Notes: generated by a model from the letters alone, not told the origin. A stretch of 64,000 bases of DNA from Lachnospiraceae bacterium (GCA_029006155.1 JAQXGF010000027.1:62001-126000); one strand, 5' to 3'; shown: positions 8,917 to 19,176, counted from the stretch's first letter. A program made the numbers and translations.

Positions 8917-8970
8917 TTGACAATTCCTACGTGTCTAGTATAGAATACAGAAAGATTAGCAAAAGCTAAT
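8917..8970 (+). promoter_or_regulatory. Promoter and DtxR-like operator candidate upstream of the nitrogenase-like operon
   Basis: TTGACA (8917-8922), TATAGA (8939-8944) or TAGAAT (8941-8946), then ATTAGC-AAAA-GCTAAT palindrome at 8955-8970. Confidence 0.55.
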
Positions 8971-9021
8971 TAAAATAAGACGTATCTAATTCACAAACAC
9001 AACAACAGGAAGGACAGAGGA

Positions 9022-10152
9022 ATGAACAAGAGATTACTTACGTTAGGCTGTACAGCAGCACTGACACTGGCGTGCTTCACAGCACCGACGGTACTGGCAG
9101 AGGAGAACACAGAGGCAGAGAGCTACATCACGGTGACGGACATGAACGGACGGGATGTTCAGGTGCCGACCGAGATCGACAGCGTCGTACTGACCGCGCT
9201 TCCGCTCCCGAGCATCTATGCATTGACGGGTGCACCGATCGAGAATCTGAAAGGGGTACATCCGGGTTCTACAAGTGCCATTGAGAATTCGGTTATGGCA
9301 GCGATGTATCCGGAACTGGTCGGGATCGCAGACAATTTTATTGAAGGAACAGAGATCAATGTCGAAGAGCTGTTAAAACTGGATCCGGACGTGGTAATTT
9401 ACTGGGCAGAGTATGAGAATCAGTATGAAGCACTGACATCCGTTGGAATTCCGGCGGTCGGCGTAAAAGGTGTAGAGGGTGGAGATGTCATTGCGACCTT
9501 AAGCACCTGGCTGGATATTATGGGACAGATGTTCGGGACGACCGGAAATACCGAGGGCGTCATCGAATATGCGAACACCATAAAGCAGGAAGTGGCAGAC
9601 AAACTTGCCGATGTAAAGGAAGAAGATAAGCCGAGGGTGCTTTATCTGTATAATCACAGCAAGGAGCAGATTTCTGCATGCGGTTCTAATTTCTATGGCA
9701 GCTACTGGATCGAGTCAGCCGGAGGCGTCAATGTGGGTGCGGAGCTGGATTCCTTTGGAGATGTCAATATGGAGCAGATCTATGAGTGGGATCCGGATAT
9801 CATTATCCTGACGACCTTTACAGACACGATGCCGGATGACCTGTATAACAATACGATCGAAGGGCAGGACTGGTCCAACGTATCGGCGGTCAAGAATGGC
9901 AAAGTATACAAGGAGCCACTCGGTGTATACCGCTGGTTCCCGCCATCCGGAGATGCGCCGCTGATGTTTAAATGGATGGCGCAGACCCTGCACCCGGAAC
10001 TGTTCGATTATAATATGGTGGACGAAATCACACAGTATTATGAGCAGTTTTACGATTACACGCTGACCGAAGAGCAGGCGCAGGGCATTCTGGATGCACA
10101 GCCGGAAGCGGCGAAAGGTTCTTCCTTTGGAAGCAGCGCGACAAGAAGCTAA
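9022..10152 (+). CDS. Fe-chelate/cobalamin-type ABC transporter substrate-binding protein
   Basis: N-terminal signal peptide; 'VLTALPLPSIYALTG', 'NVEELLKLDPDVVIYW', 'MEQIYEWDPDIIIL' typical of Peripl_BP_2; followed by FecCD permease and ATPase. Confidence 0.88.
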   Translation: MNKRLLTLGCTAALTLACFTAPTVLAEENTEAESYITVTDMNGRDVQVPTEIDSVVLTALPLPSIYALTGAPIENLKGVHPGSTSAIENSVMAAMYPELVGIADNFIEGTEINVEELLKLDPDVVIYWAEYENQYEALTSVGIPAVGVKGVEGGDVIATLSTWLDIMGQMFGTTGNTEGVIEYANTIKQEVADKLADVKEEDKPRVLYLYNHSKEQISACGSNFYGSYWIESAGGVNVGAELDSFGDVNMEQIYEWDPDIIILTTFTDTMPDDLYNNTIEGQDWSNVSAVKNGKVYKEPLGVYRWFPPSGDAPLMFKWMAQTLHPELFDYNMVDEITQYYEQFYDYTLTEEQAQGILDAQPEAAKGSSFGSSATRS

Positions 10153-10186
10153 AAAAGAGATACTGCACGAAACAGGATGAGACATA

Positions 10187-10261
10187 AAAGACTGGCACCG
10201 TAATTTCCGCAAGGCAGAGGCCGGATCGGCCTGCCAAAGCTGGAAACGGGTCAGTCTTTTT
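10187..10261 (+). terminator. Nested-hairpin intercistronic terminator/attenuator between SBP and permease
   Basis: Outer AAAAGACTG...CAGTCTTTTT stem with inner GGCAGAGGCCGatCGGCCTGCC-type hairpin. Confidence 0.6.
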
Positions 10262-10283
10262 CTGTAAAGGAAAAGGAGCTTTT

Positions 10284-11285
10284 ATGAAACAAAAGAAATT
10301 TCCGGTTATCATGGCGCTTGCCACGCTTATACTTCTTTTGCTTGTGCTTGCGGCTTTATGTATCGGGCGCTATTCCATTTCTGCTGCGGAGGTGCTTCGC
10401 TATCTCTTCCTTGGGATCGAAGAAAATTCGATGATAAAGACGGTGATGTGGAGTGTGCGGATTCCGCGGATTCTCATGGCACTGATCGTAGGTGCGGGAT
10501 TGTCCGTCTCCGGCGTCAGCCTTCAGGCGATGTTTGGCAATCCGCTTGTCAATGCACATATTCTGGGCGTTTCCTACAGTGCCGGCTTTGGCGCGGCGCT
10601 TGGGATTCTGCTGTTTTCCCATTTTGCATATGTGGAAGTCCTGGCGCTGCTCTTCGGATTTGCCGGGATGGCGCTGACCTATTTCCTCAGTCAGAAAAAA
10701 GGAAATACAGGCACACTCATGCTCGTCCTCTCCGGCGTGGTCGTAGGAGCCGTGTTTGAGGCGCTGACCTCTTTTATCAAATATGTGGCAGACCCGGAGG
10801 AGAAACTTCCGGCGATCACTTACTGGCTGATGGGCAGTCTGTCCGGCTCTTCGATGACGGACGTATTCCGGGCGCTTCCGATGATCGGTGTTGCCATTTT
10901 TGTGCTCTGGCTGCTGCGCTGGCGGCTGAATGTCATCTCTCTCTCGGAAGATGAGGCGGCATCCCTTGGAATTAATCTGAAATGGACGCGGATCCTCATC
11001 ATTTTGGCGACGACCGTAATCGCGGCGTCCACGGTAGCACTGTGCGGTGTCATTTCCTTTGTCGGGCTGGCGGTGCCGCATCTGACGAGAATGGTTGTGG
11101 GAAACGATCATAAGAAGCTGCTTCCATTGAGTATCCTTACCGGAGCCGGTTACATGGTTATCATAGACACTGCAGCGCGGAGTATTACGGCGGCTGAAAT
11201 TCCACTGTCGATTCTGACCGCCCTGATCGGGGCGCCTGTCTTTGCCATGATGCTTCGCAGGACAGGAGGTGCATGGAATGCTTAA
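10284..11285 (+). CDS. FecCD-family ABC transporter permease
   Basis: 'RIPRILMALIVGAGLSVSGVSLQAMFGNPLVNAHILGVSYSAGFGAALGI' signature; multi-TM. Confidence 0.95.
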   Translation: MKQKKFPVIMALATLILLLLVLAALCIGRYSISAAEVLRYLFLGIEENSMIKTVMWSVRIPRILMALIVGAGLSVSGVSLQAMFGNPLVNAHILGVSYSAGFGAALGILLFSHFAYVEVLALLFGFAGMALTYFLSQKKGNTGTLMLVLSGVVVGAVFEALTSFIKYVADPEEKLPAITYWLMGSLSGSSMTDVFRALPMIGVAIFVLWLLRWRLNVISLSEDEAASLGINLKWTRILIILATTVIAASTVALCGVISFVGLAVPHLTRMVVGNDHKKLLPLSILTGAGYMVIIDTAARSITAAEIPLSILTALIGAPVFAMMLRRTGGAWNA

Positions 11286-12057
11286 AGTGACAAACGCAGG
11301 GTTTGGATACGGAAACCGACCACTTTTATTTTCAAACGTCTCCTTTGAAGTAAAGGCAGGGGAGACACTGGCGATCCTTGGGCCAAACGGAATCGGAAAG
11401 ACGACACTTCTGCGCTGTATCATGCGTTTTCTCGCGCTGAAAGAGGGAGAGATCGAGATCGATGGCGCAGAGGCAAAGCACATGGATCAGAAGCGCTTCT
11501 GGCGTGACATCAGCTATGTGCCGCAGGCAAAGCAGCTCGTTTTCGGCTATCCGGCGGTGGATATGGTCGTGATGGGACTCTCCCAGAATATTTCGATCGG
11601 AAGGACGCCAAAGCGCGAAGATTATGACCGTGCCTATGCACTTTTGGAGGAGTTTGGACTTGGGAGCATTGCAAACCAGTCCTGCAATACCTTAAGCGGC
11701 GGACAGCTGCAGATGGTACTGATCGCGAGGGCGCTGATCAAAGGGCCGGGGCTGCTGATTATGGATGAACCGGAGTCGAATCTGGACATGAAAAACCAGC
11801 TGATCGTTTTAAATACGATTGAACGGCTGGCGGCGTCCCATCTGGCGATCGTCATCAACACCCATTATCCGGAGCACGCATTGCGCTGTGCGCATAAGAC
11901 ACTTCTGATGGGGAAGGAAGGATACCTGTTCGGAGATACGCGGGATGTGATTACTGAGACACATATCCGGGATTATTTTGAGATTGACTCACAGATGATG
12001 CAGATAGAAAAGAACGGAAGACGGTATGACAGCATCATTCCGATCGACGTACGTTAG
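11269..12057 (+). CDS. ABC transporter ATP-binding protein (FepC/BtuD-like)
   Basis: Walker A 'GPNGIGKTTLL', signature 'LSGGQLQMVLIARAL', Walker B 'LLIMDEPESNLD'; overlaps permease. Confidence 0.95.
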   Translation: MHGMLKVTNAGFGYGNRPLLFSNVSFEVKAGETLAILGPNGIGKTTLLRCIMRFLALKEGEIEIDGAEAKHMDQKRFWRDISYVPQAKQLVFGYPAVDMVVMGLSQNISIGRTPKREDYDRAYALLEEFGLGSIANQSCNTLSGGQLQMVLIARALIKGPGLLIMDEPESNLDMKNQLIVLNTIERLAASHLAIVINTHYPEHALRCAHKTLLMGKEGYLFGDTRDVITETHIRDYFEIDSQMMQIEKNGRRYDSIIPIDVR

Positions 12058-12066
12058 GAGAAAACG

Positions 12067-12831
12067 ATGAAAAAAATAGCGATTTATGGAAAGGGCGGAA
12101 TCGGAAAATCGACGACCGCTTCGAATCTCACAGCGGCTCTGGCATGTCAGGGCTATAAGGTCATGCAGATCGGATGCGATCCGAAAGCAGATTCCACAAA
12201 GAATCTGGTCGGAGGCAGACGGATCGCTACAGTACTCGACCAGATGAAGGCAAAAGGAGACGCCCTGACACTTGAAGACATCACATTTGAAGGATTTCAC
12301 GGCTGTATCTGTACGGAGGCAGGCGGCCCGACACCGGGAATCGGTTGCGCCGGACGGGGGATTATCACCGCCTTTGAACAGCTGGAACAGCTGCAGGCAT
12401 ATGAGCATTATCAGCCGGATATTGTCATTTACGATGTATTGGGCGATGTCGTATGCGGTGGCTTTGCGATGCCACTTAGGGGTGGATATGCCGATGACGT
12501 GCTGGTGGTGACTTCCGGGGAGATGATGTCGCTCTACGCGGCGTCTAATATCAGTCAGGCGATCCGGAATTTTGGACGGCGTGGCTATGCGCGGATGTCC
12601 GGACTGATTCTGAATTCCCGCAATGTGACAAATGAACGGGAACTGGTATCACAGGCCGCAGAGGAGATGGGAACGAAAATCATAAAAGTGATGCCGCGTT
12701 CGGACACCGTCTGGAAGGCAGAGGAGCAGGGCAAGACGGTCGTGGAGGCATTTCCGGACAGCGAGATGGCAGCGGAATATATGGAGCTGGCCCGGATCGT
12801 GAGGGAGGTGTGTCAGATTGAAGCTGTGTAA
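12067..12831 (+). CDS. NifH-like ATP-dependent reductase Fe protein (nitrogenase-like)
   Basis: '[15 protein letters not shown]', '[14 protein letters not shown]' and '[17 protein letters not shown]': both Fe-protein [4Fe-4S] cysteine contexts conserved. Confidence 0.93.
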   Translation: MKKIAIYGKGGIGKSTTASNLTAALACQGYKVMQIGCDPKADSTKNLVGGRRIATVLDQMKAKGDALTLEDITFEGFHGCICTEAGGPTPGIGCAGRGIITAFEQLEQLQAYEHYQPDIVIYDVLGDVVCGGFAMPLRGGYADDVLVVTSGEMMSLYAASNISQAIRNFGRRGYARMSGLILNSRNVTNERELVSQAAEEMGTKIIKVMPRSDTVWKAEEQGKTVVEAFPDSEMAAEYMELARIVREVCQIEAV

Positions 12832-14119
12832 ATACGAACAGCTCCGGTACATCTGTCCGGGAAACGGTGGCTGGGGTATGGTGCGGATCGCGATGATGAT
12901 CCCGGAATCTTACGAGCTCTTTATCAGTCCGGCGGCCTGCGGGCGCCATGGTGCGCTGGGAGCCGTGCAGCATGGGATCAAAGACCGGCTGTCTTACTAT
13001 TTTGTGGACGAGAAAGATATCATTGAAGGATATGATGCGGCGGTGATGGACGCGGCAGGACAGTTGCTGGAACGTCTGGAAGCACGGGGAAAGAAGCCGC
13101 GGGTACTGATTTTGTTTGTGACCTGTATCGATGACCTGATCGGAACGGACAATGACGCAGTAGCCGAGGAGCTGGAACGCAGGTATCCGGAGACTTATTT
13201 TATTTTCTGCCATATGAATCCGATCACCGATGACCGGCCGGATTCCCCGATGGTATCGATCCATAAGAGCATTTATCAACTGTTGGGAAGGCTTTCGGAT
13301 GGGACGGGGGATGCGGGGGTGAACTGTATCGGCAATCTCGAACAGCTCCATCCGTCCTGCGAATTTTACCGCATCGCAGAGCTGCTCGGACTTGGACCGG
13401 TTCGCCATATTCATGCATGTGAGACATTTGCCGGATTTCAGGAGATGGCAAAGAGCCGTTGCAGCGCCGTATTTTTTGCTACTGCAATGCCTGCAGCCAG
13501 ACTGCTTGAGGCATCGTGCGATCAGCCTGCGATCCCGATGTATTACAGCTATGACCCGGAGCGGATTCAGGAAATATATTGCAGGTTTGCCGAAAAAACG
13601 GCAGAACTGACGGGGATGTCAGTGCCGGATGCGTTTTATGAGCTGTTAAAAAGCGGCCGGATGCGGCTTGCAAAAAAAGCGGAGCGGGTGCGAAAGAAGC
13701 TGGGGGGACGTCCGGTGGGCGTGGATGATTTTGCGTGTGCTGCGCCGTTTGAGCTAGCGAAGTTCCTGATGGATTGCGGAATCTGTGTGAAATACATCGG
13801 CTACCGGGAGGCTCCGGGCGCAGATGCTGACGTGGAAAGCCTGATCAAACGGCAGCCGGGGCTGAATATTATCTCCCTTCTGGATTATCACATGCCGGGT
13901 ACCACTGGCAGGCTGAAAGAACCGGTGGATACGGATCTGATCTGCATCGGTGTAGACCTTGCATATGTCCTGCGCGCCCGCTATGTGGCGGATCTCTTTT
14001 TTGACGAGGGCAATTATGGATTTTACGGGCTGGAAGTGGTGCTGGACCGGCTGGAAATGGCAGCGGAGCAGGAAGCGGATCTGCAGGAGCTGATTGAAAA
14101 ACGTGGATTGGTGGTGTGA
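12818..14119 (+). CDS. Nitrogenase component 1-like protein A (NifD/CfbD superfamily)
   Basis: TTG start after GGGAGG; Cys13 '[11 protein letters not shown]', Cys41 '[10 protein letters not shown]', Cys103 '[12 protein letters not shown]' in component-1 cluster-ligand contexts; overlaps the nifH-like gene. Confidence 0.85.
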   Translation: MKLCKYEQLRYICPGNGGWGMVRIAMMIPESYELFISPAACGRHGALGAVQHGIKDRLSYYFVDEKDIIEGYDAAVMDAAGQLLERLEARGKKPRVLILFVTCIDDLIGTDNDAVAEELERRYPETYFIFCHMNPITDDRPDSPMVSIHKSIYQLLGRLSDGTGDAGVNCIGNLEQLHPSCEFYRIAELLGLGPVRHIHACETFAGFQEMAKSRCSAVFFATAMPAARLLEASCDQPAIPMYYSYDPERIQEIYCRFAEKTAELTGMSVPDAFYELLKSGRMRLAKKAERVRKKLGGRPVGVDDFACAAPFELAKFLMDCGICVKYIGYREAPGADADVESLIKRQPGLNIISLLDYHMPGTTGRLKEPVDTDLICIGVDLAYVLRARYVADLFFDEGNYGFYGLEVVLDRLEMAAEQEADLQELIEKRGLVV

Positions 14120-15291
14120 GTATGGGAAGATTCAGTTTTTGCCTGCCGCCGTTTGCTCCGGATTATTCCGGGGTCTGCGGGGCGTTGTTCTCACTTGGTG
14201 GCATGATTGTCATACATGATGCGGCAGGCTGTACCGGAAATTATATCAATTACGATGAACCGCGCTGGTACGGCGGAGGCTCGATGGTCTACTGTTCCGG
14301 ACTGCGGGAATTGGACGCAGTGCTCGGAAATGATGAAAAATTTATCCGGAATATCTGTGAGGCGGCAAAAGAAATGCATCCGAACTTTATTGCACTGGTC
14401 GGAAGTCCGGTGCCAATGGTAATCGGCACGGATCTTGCAGGAATGGCGGCATGGATAGAGGATGAGACCGGGATTCCGGCATTTGGATTTTTGACGACAG
14501 GGCTGGGTCTGTATCCGTCTGGCGCTTTTTTGGCGGGAAAGACGTTGCTGCAGCATGTCGGAACGGTGACAGAGAAGAAGACCGGGAACAAAGAAGGAAT
14601 GAATATTCTAGGGGATCTCCCGCTTGATTTTGCCGGAACAGATTTTATGGAGCGGTTCCGGATGCAGGTGCGGGCACTTGACATTCCGGTTTGCGCGTCT
14701 TTATTTGATCAGGCGGATATGGGGCAGGCAGAGCAGGTATTTTCTGCCGGATGGAATACGGCGGTCAGCTATAGCGGTGCACTGCTTGGCGCATGGCTGT
14801 GGCGGACACAGCATATGCCGTGTATTACGGGATTCCCGATGAGTGATGTCACGGCAGAACGCTGGGATTCTTTCGCAAAAGAAGGACAACAACGTGGGGG
14901 GATCGTGGCCTGGGGCGCACAGCGGGAGCTGTGTGGCCGAAGGGACGGAATCCTCATTCTCGGAGACCAGATGACGGCAAACAGTCTGCGGGCGGAGATT
15001 TTTTATGCAACGGGAAAACGCAGCTGCGTGGGGCTTCCGTTTGGCGCACAGATGGAAAGCCTTGGAGCAGGGGATCTGATCTTAAAAAATGAGGAGCAGA
15101 TACAAGAAGCGGTCAACCATCCGGAGATTACCGTTGTGATCGGTGATCCGCTGTACCGGCAGCTTTTGGATGAACCGGAGAAAAAACAGTTCCTTCCGGT
15201 GCTTCATTATGCAGTTTCCAGCAAGGTCGGACCGGGACTTTGCCCGGATGCCGGAAAAATATACGAAGAAATTTTGAATCAGCTGGCTTAA
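14116..15291 (+). CDS. Nitrogenase component 1-like protein B (NifK superfamily)
   Basis: 'LPPFAPDYSGVCGALFSLGGMIVIHDAAGCTGNYINYDEPRW' and 'ALVGSPVPMVIGTDLAGMA'; ATGA-type overlap with upstream gene. Confidence 0.85.
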   Translation: MSMGRFSFCLPPFAPDYSGVCGALFSLGGMIVIHDAAGCTGNYINYDEPRWYGGGSMVYCSGLRELDAVLGNDEKFIRNICEAAKEMHPNFIALVGSPVPMVIGTDLAGMAAWIEDETGIPAFGFLTTGLGLYPSGAFLAGKTLLQHVGTVTEKKTGNKEGMNILGDLPLDFAGTDFMERFRMQVRALDIPVCASLFDQADMGQAEQVFSAGWNTAVSYSGALLGAWLWRTQHMPCITGFPMSDVTAERWDSFAKEGQQRGGIVAWGAQRELCGRRDGILILGDQMTANSLRAEIFYATGKRSCVGLPFGAQMESLGAGDLILKNEEQIQEAVNHPEITVVIGDPLYRQLLDEPEKKQFLPVLHYAVSSKVGPGLCPDAGKIYEEILNQLA

Positions 15292-15295
15292 AATG

Positions 15296-15345
15296 AACTT
15301 CCAGAAACAGGATGCGGATCCTCGTCTCTGGAAGTTTGTTTTTTT
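15296..15345 (+). terminator. Intrinsic terminator of the nitrogenase-like operon
   Basis: AACTTCCAGA...TCTGGAAGTT perfect 10-bp stem followed by TGTTTTTTT. Confidence 0.85.
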
Positions 15346-15444
15346 GGAACGGGAAACAAAAAAATATACTGATGTTCCGGAAAGGCTGTGTTATAATAAT
15401 TCGATAAGAAACAAAAGAAAGGCAATAATCTGGAGAGCAATAGA

Positions 15445-17916
15445 ATGAAAGAAGAAAGAAAAACAGGCAATGATACGAGCCAGCAGGGATTCTCGGAACG
15501 GGAACTGCTGTTGACATCCATTTTGAATGATTCGACGCAGATGATACAGGTCAGTGATATGACGTACACGATGATGTACGCAAACCGGCCCGCACAGCTG
15601 TATACGAATCATGCGAATCAGCCGTACCGCGGCAGACATTGCTATGAATATATGATGGGATTTTCCGAGCAGTGTCCGTTCTGTCCAATGCGGGAAATGG
15701 GAGAGAGCAGCTGCCAGGAGACGGAGGTCGATAATGGAGAGCAGGTATTTGCAGTAAAGACGAAAATTATTGACTGGCAGGGGAAAAAGGCATTTATTGA
15801 ATATGCCTGGGATATTACGAAGCTGCGCCGGTCCCAGCAGATTTTTGAATCACAGATGCATACGCTGATTCAGTCGGTTCCGGATGCGGAAGGGATTTTT
15901 CATCTGGACCTGACGGATGATGTGTGTCTGAGCATCAATGGTATGTCAAAGAGCGTAGAGACGATGGAACAGCGGCTGCCGGTGGATGACATGGTGCGGA
16001 CCATCGGCGCGTTTGTGCCGGATGAAGAGGGAAAACAGGAGTTTTTCCGGGTGTTCTGCCGGAAGGCATTGATGCAGGCATATCAGAACGGAAAGGTACA
16101 GATCACAAAAGATACCGATTCCTTTTTTGACGACGGAAGTATCCGCAGTGCCAGAATTACTGCGCGGCTGCTCATGAATCCGACGACGGAGCATCTGGAA
16201 TGCGTCATTTACGGGCTGGATGTGACAGAGGAAAAACGGGAGCGCCTGCTCTATGAGGCACAGATCCGGGAGCAGCTGGATATTTTTAACGTGCTGAGCA
16301 GAGATTATCTGAATATTTTTCTGTTGGATGAGGATGCAGATCAGGCAAAGATCCTGAAGCTGGACGGATATGTGACAAAAGGACTGGATAAAAGCCAGGA
16401 TGTGCTGTATCCGTATTACGCGACCTGCCAGAAATATGTCATGGAGCGGGTACACCCGGACGACCAGCGCAAAATGCTGGAGGCGATGCGGCCGGAGACG
16501 GTAAAGAGGACACTTGCACAGAAGCCGGAATATGTAGGCTCCTATAAGACCAGAACGGACGGGGAAACGCATTATTATCAGTTTAAATATATTTATCTGA
16601 AAAACAGTAAAAAGAATATCATTGTCGGTTTCCAGAATATTGATGCGATTATCATGCAGGAGCAGGAACAGCAGCAGGCGCTGACGAAAGCACTTCGGGC
16701 GGCGGAAGCATCCAACCGTGCCAAGACTACCTTTTTAAACAGTATGTCGCATGATATCCGGACACCGCTGAATGCGATTCTTGGCTGTACGAAGCTGGCA
16801 GAAGCACATACCGGGGATCCGGAAGCCATCCAAAGCTACCTGTCCAAAATATCCGTCGCCGGAAATCACCTGCTGGCGCTGGTCAACGATGTGCTCGATA
16901 TGAGCCATATCGAGAGCGGAAAGCTGAATCTGGAGAAAGCGCCGGTGCATCTCCCGACGGTCATACAGGATCTGGCGCTGATCGTGCAGGGAGATGTGCT
17001 GGATAAACAGCTTACCCTTGCGCTGGATGTCGGGGAGCTGCAAAATGAGGACATCATTACTGACAAGCTGAGACTGACACAGGTGCTGCTCAATATTCTG
17101 AGCAACGCCGTGAAGTTTACGGAGCCGGGTGGGCATATCTGGTTTTCGGTGCGTCAGCTTCATGAGACAAAAGAGCGAAAAGACAAAAAAGAGCGGGCCG
17201 CGTACGAATTCCGAATCAAGGATGACGGGATTGGAATGAGTAAAAAGTTTGAATCGCATGTCTTTGAGGCGTTTACCAGGGAGCAGACGTCTACGATCAG
17301 CGGCGTTCCGGGGAGCGGACTTGGCATGTCCATTGCAAAGAGCATTGTCGACCGTCTCGGCGGAACCATTTCCGTGAGCAGCGAGCCGGGGAAAGGGACC
17401 GAATTTGTCGTGGTCATGCGCTTCTCTACCTGCAAACGGGCGCAGATGGAGTCGCCAAAAGCGGAAGTGGTATCTGGCGATCCAAAGGACAGTGCGGTGA
17501 CATTGCGCGGAAAACACCTGCTACTGGTCGATGATAATGAACTGAACCGGGAGATCGCGGTGGAAATTCTGGAGGAGGCCGGCTGTGTGGTGGATACGGC
17601 AGAAGATGGAACTTCTGCTGTGGAAAAGGTGCGCCTGGCACAAAAGGGGCAGTATGATCTGGTGTTGATGGATATCCAGATGCCGGTTATGGACGGATAC
17701 GAGGCGACCCGGCGGATCCGTAGCCTGACAGAAGCACCGCTGGCGCAGATCCCGATTGTCGCCCTGACGGCAAATGCGTTTGAGGAGGACCGACAGAAAG
17801 CGCTTGCAGCCGGGATGAACGGACATATCGCCAAGCCGATTGACGCGGAAAAGCTGCTGGATACGTTGCAGTATCTGTTTCGCGGCTATTTGCAGTCGGA
17901 TAAATGTGTGCTATAA
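15445..17916 (+). CDS. PAS-containing hybrid sensor histidine kinase / response regulator
   Basis: HisKA '[16 protein letters not shown]', HATPase 'DDGIGMS...[18 protein letters not shown]', REC '[17 protein letters not shown]...[21 protein letters not shown]'. Confidence 0.95.
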   Translation: MKEERKTGNDTSQQGFSERELLLTSILNDSTQMIQVSDMTYTMMYANRPAQLYTNHANQPYRGRHCYEYMMGFSEQCPFCPMREMGESSCQETEVDNGEQVFAVKTKIIDWQGKKAFIEYAWDITKLRRSQQIFESQMHTLIQSVPDAEGIFHLDLTDDVCLSINGMSKSVETMEQRLPVDDMVRTIGAFVPDEEGKQEFFRVFCRKALMQAYQNGKVQITKDTDSFFDDGSIRSARITARLLMNPTTEHLECVIYGLDVTEEKRERLLYEAQIREQLDIFNVLSRDYLNIFLLDEDADQAKILKLDGYVTKGLDKSQDVLYPYYATCQKYVMERVHPDDQRKMLEAMRPETVKRTLAQKPEYVGSYKTRTDGETHYYQFKYIYLKNSKKNIIVGFQNIDAIIMQEQEQQQALTKALRAAEASNRAKTTFLNSMSHDIRTPLNAILGCTKLAEAHTGDPEAIQSYLSKISVAGNHLLALVNDVLDMSHIESGKLNLEKAPVHLPTVIQDLALIVQGDVLDKQLTLALDVGELQNEDIITDKLRLTQVLLNILSNAVKFTEPGGHIWFSVRQLHETKERKDKKERAAYEFRIKDDGIGMSKKFESHVFEAFTREQTSTISGVPGSGLGMSIAKSIVDRLGGTISVSSEPGKGTEFVVVMRFSTCKRAQMESPKAEVVSGDPKDSAVTLRGKHLLLVDDNELNREIAVEILEEAGCVVDTAEDGTSAVEKVRLAQKGQYDLVLMDIQMPVMDGYEATRRIRSLTEAPLAQIPIVALTANAFEEDRQKALAAGMNGHIAKPIDAEKLLDTLQYLFRGYLQSDKCVL

Positions 17917-17952
17917 TCGTTTGCGGAGAAAAGAAAAAATGGAGAACGACAG

Positions 17953-19083
17953 ATGAAGGATTTAATAGAACTGCGTCAGGAGATTGACGAGATCGATCAG
18001 CAGATTGTGGAGCTGTTTGAGAAGCGGATGGATGTGAGCGCCGGTGTGGCGCGTTACAAGATCGCAAATGGGAAAAAGGTATTTGATAAGGAACGGGAGC
18101 ACGAAAAGCTGGCAAAATTAAAGTCAATGGCACACAATGATTTTAACCGGCACGGGGTTGAGGAGCTGTTTCAGCAGATCATGTCGATGAGCCGGAAGCT
18201 GCAGTATGAGCTGCTTGAGCAGAACGGCGCTTCGGGCCGCCTGCCATTTATCGAAGTGGACGACATTGACCGGGAGAATGTCCGGGTCGTCTATCAGGGA
18301 GTCGAGGGCGCGTACAGCCATGCGGCGATGCGGGCTTATTTTGGGGATGATGTAAACTGTTTTCATGTGCGGACATTCCGGGATGCGATGGAAGCGATCG
18401 CGGAGGGATCTGCAGACTATGCGGTGCTTCCGATTGAGAATTCGTCCGCGGGGATTGTCGCAGATAACTACGATCTGCTCGTGAATTTTGAAAATTATAT
18501 TGTCGGGGAGCAGATTGTAAAGTGTGAGCATGCGCTGATCGGGCTGCCGGGGACGAAGCTGGAGGATATCAAGACGGTCTATTCCCACCCGCAGGCACTC
18601 GCCCAATGTGCAGAGTATCTGGAACGCCATCCGAAGTGGCGGCAGATTCCGTATGACAATACGGCGCTGGCAGTCAAGAAGGTCGCAGAAGATGGTGATC
18701 GCACACAGGCAGCGGTCGGCAGCAAGTTTGCGGCAGAGCTGTTCGGACTGGAAGTGCTGGCAGAGAATATCTATTTTAATAAGAAGAATTCGACACGGTT
18801 TATCATTGTGACGAACCAGAGAATCTTCCGGAAGGGTGCGAACAAGATCAGCATTTGTTTCGAGACGCCGCATTCGAGCGGTTCTCTGTACGATATGCTC
18901 TCGCACATTATTTACAACAATCTGAACATGAACAACATCGAGTCCCGGCCGATTCCGGGCAAGAACTGGGAGTATCGTTTCTTTGTGGATTTTGAAGGAA
19001 ACCTGAATGACGGGGCGGTGAAAAATGCACTGCGCGGCATCCGTGAGGAAGCGATTAATATGAAAATACTTGGAAATTATTAA
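17953..19083 (+). CDS. pheA: Bifunctional chorismate mutase / prephenate dehydratase
   Basis: N-terminal 'LRQEIDEIDQQIVELFEKRMDVS' chorismate mutase; 'YQGVEGAYSHAAMRAYFG' and 'LPIENSSAGIV' PDT; C-terminal ACT-like 'HSSGSLYDML...IESRPIPGKNWEYRFFVDFEG'. Confidence 0.95.
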   Translation: MKDLIELRQEIDEIDQQIVELFEKRMDVSAGVARYKIANGKKVFDKEREHEKLAKLKSMAHNDFNRHGVEELFQQIMSMSRKLQYELLEQNGASGRLPFIEVDDIDRENVRVVYQGVEGAYSHAAMRAYFGDDVNCFHVRTFRDAMEAIAEGSADYAVLPIENSSAGIVADNYDLLVNFENYIVGEQIVKCEHALIGLPGTKLEDIKTVYSHPQALAQCAEYLERHPKWRQIPYDNTALAVKKVAEDGDRTQAAVGSKFAAELFGLEVLAENIYFNKKNSTRFIIVTNQRIFRKGANKISICFETPHSSGSLYDMLSHIIYNNLNMNNIESRPIPGKNWEYRFFVDFEGNLNDGAVKNALRGIREEAINMKILGNY

Positions 19084-19176
19084 AACATCACTTTTAAAAT
19101 ACTGGCCAGATCTGCATGTATGTGTGATTGTGCCAGTTATTTATAAGACGATGGATCAGAAGATGAAGGCGAATAT

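Noticed and set aside
10356-11483. 375-aa minus-strand ORF opposite the FecCD permease and ATPase genes
   Set aside because: Antisense shadow ORF with low-complexity composition and no domain; the + strand has an unambiguous transporter operon.
9022-15291. Interpretation as a true nitrogen-fixation (nif) cluster
   Set aside because: No nifB, nifE, nifN or other maturation genes in the window, component-1 proteins are short and one lacks a canonical cluster ligand; an importer rather than nif genes is linked. Cannot exclude nif genes elsewhere.
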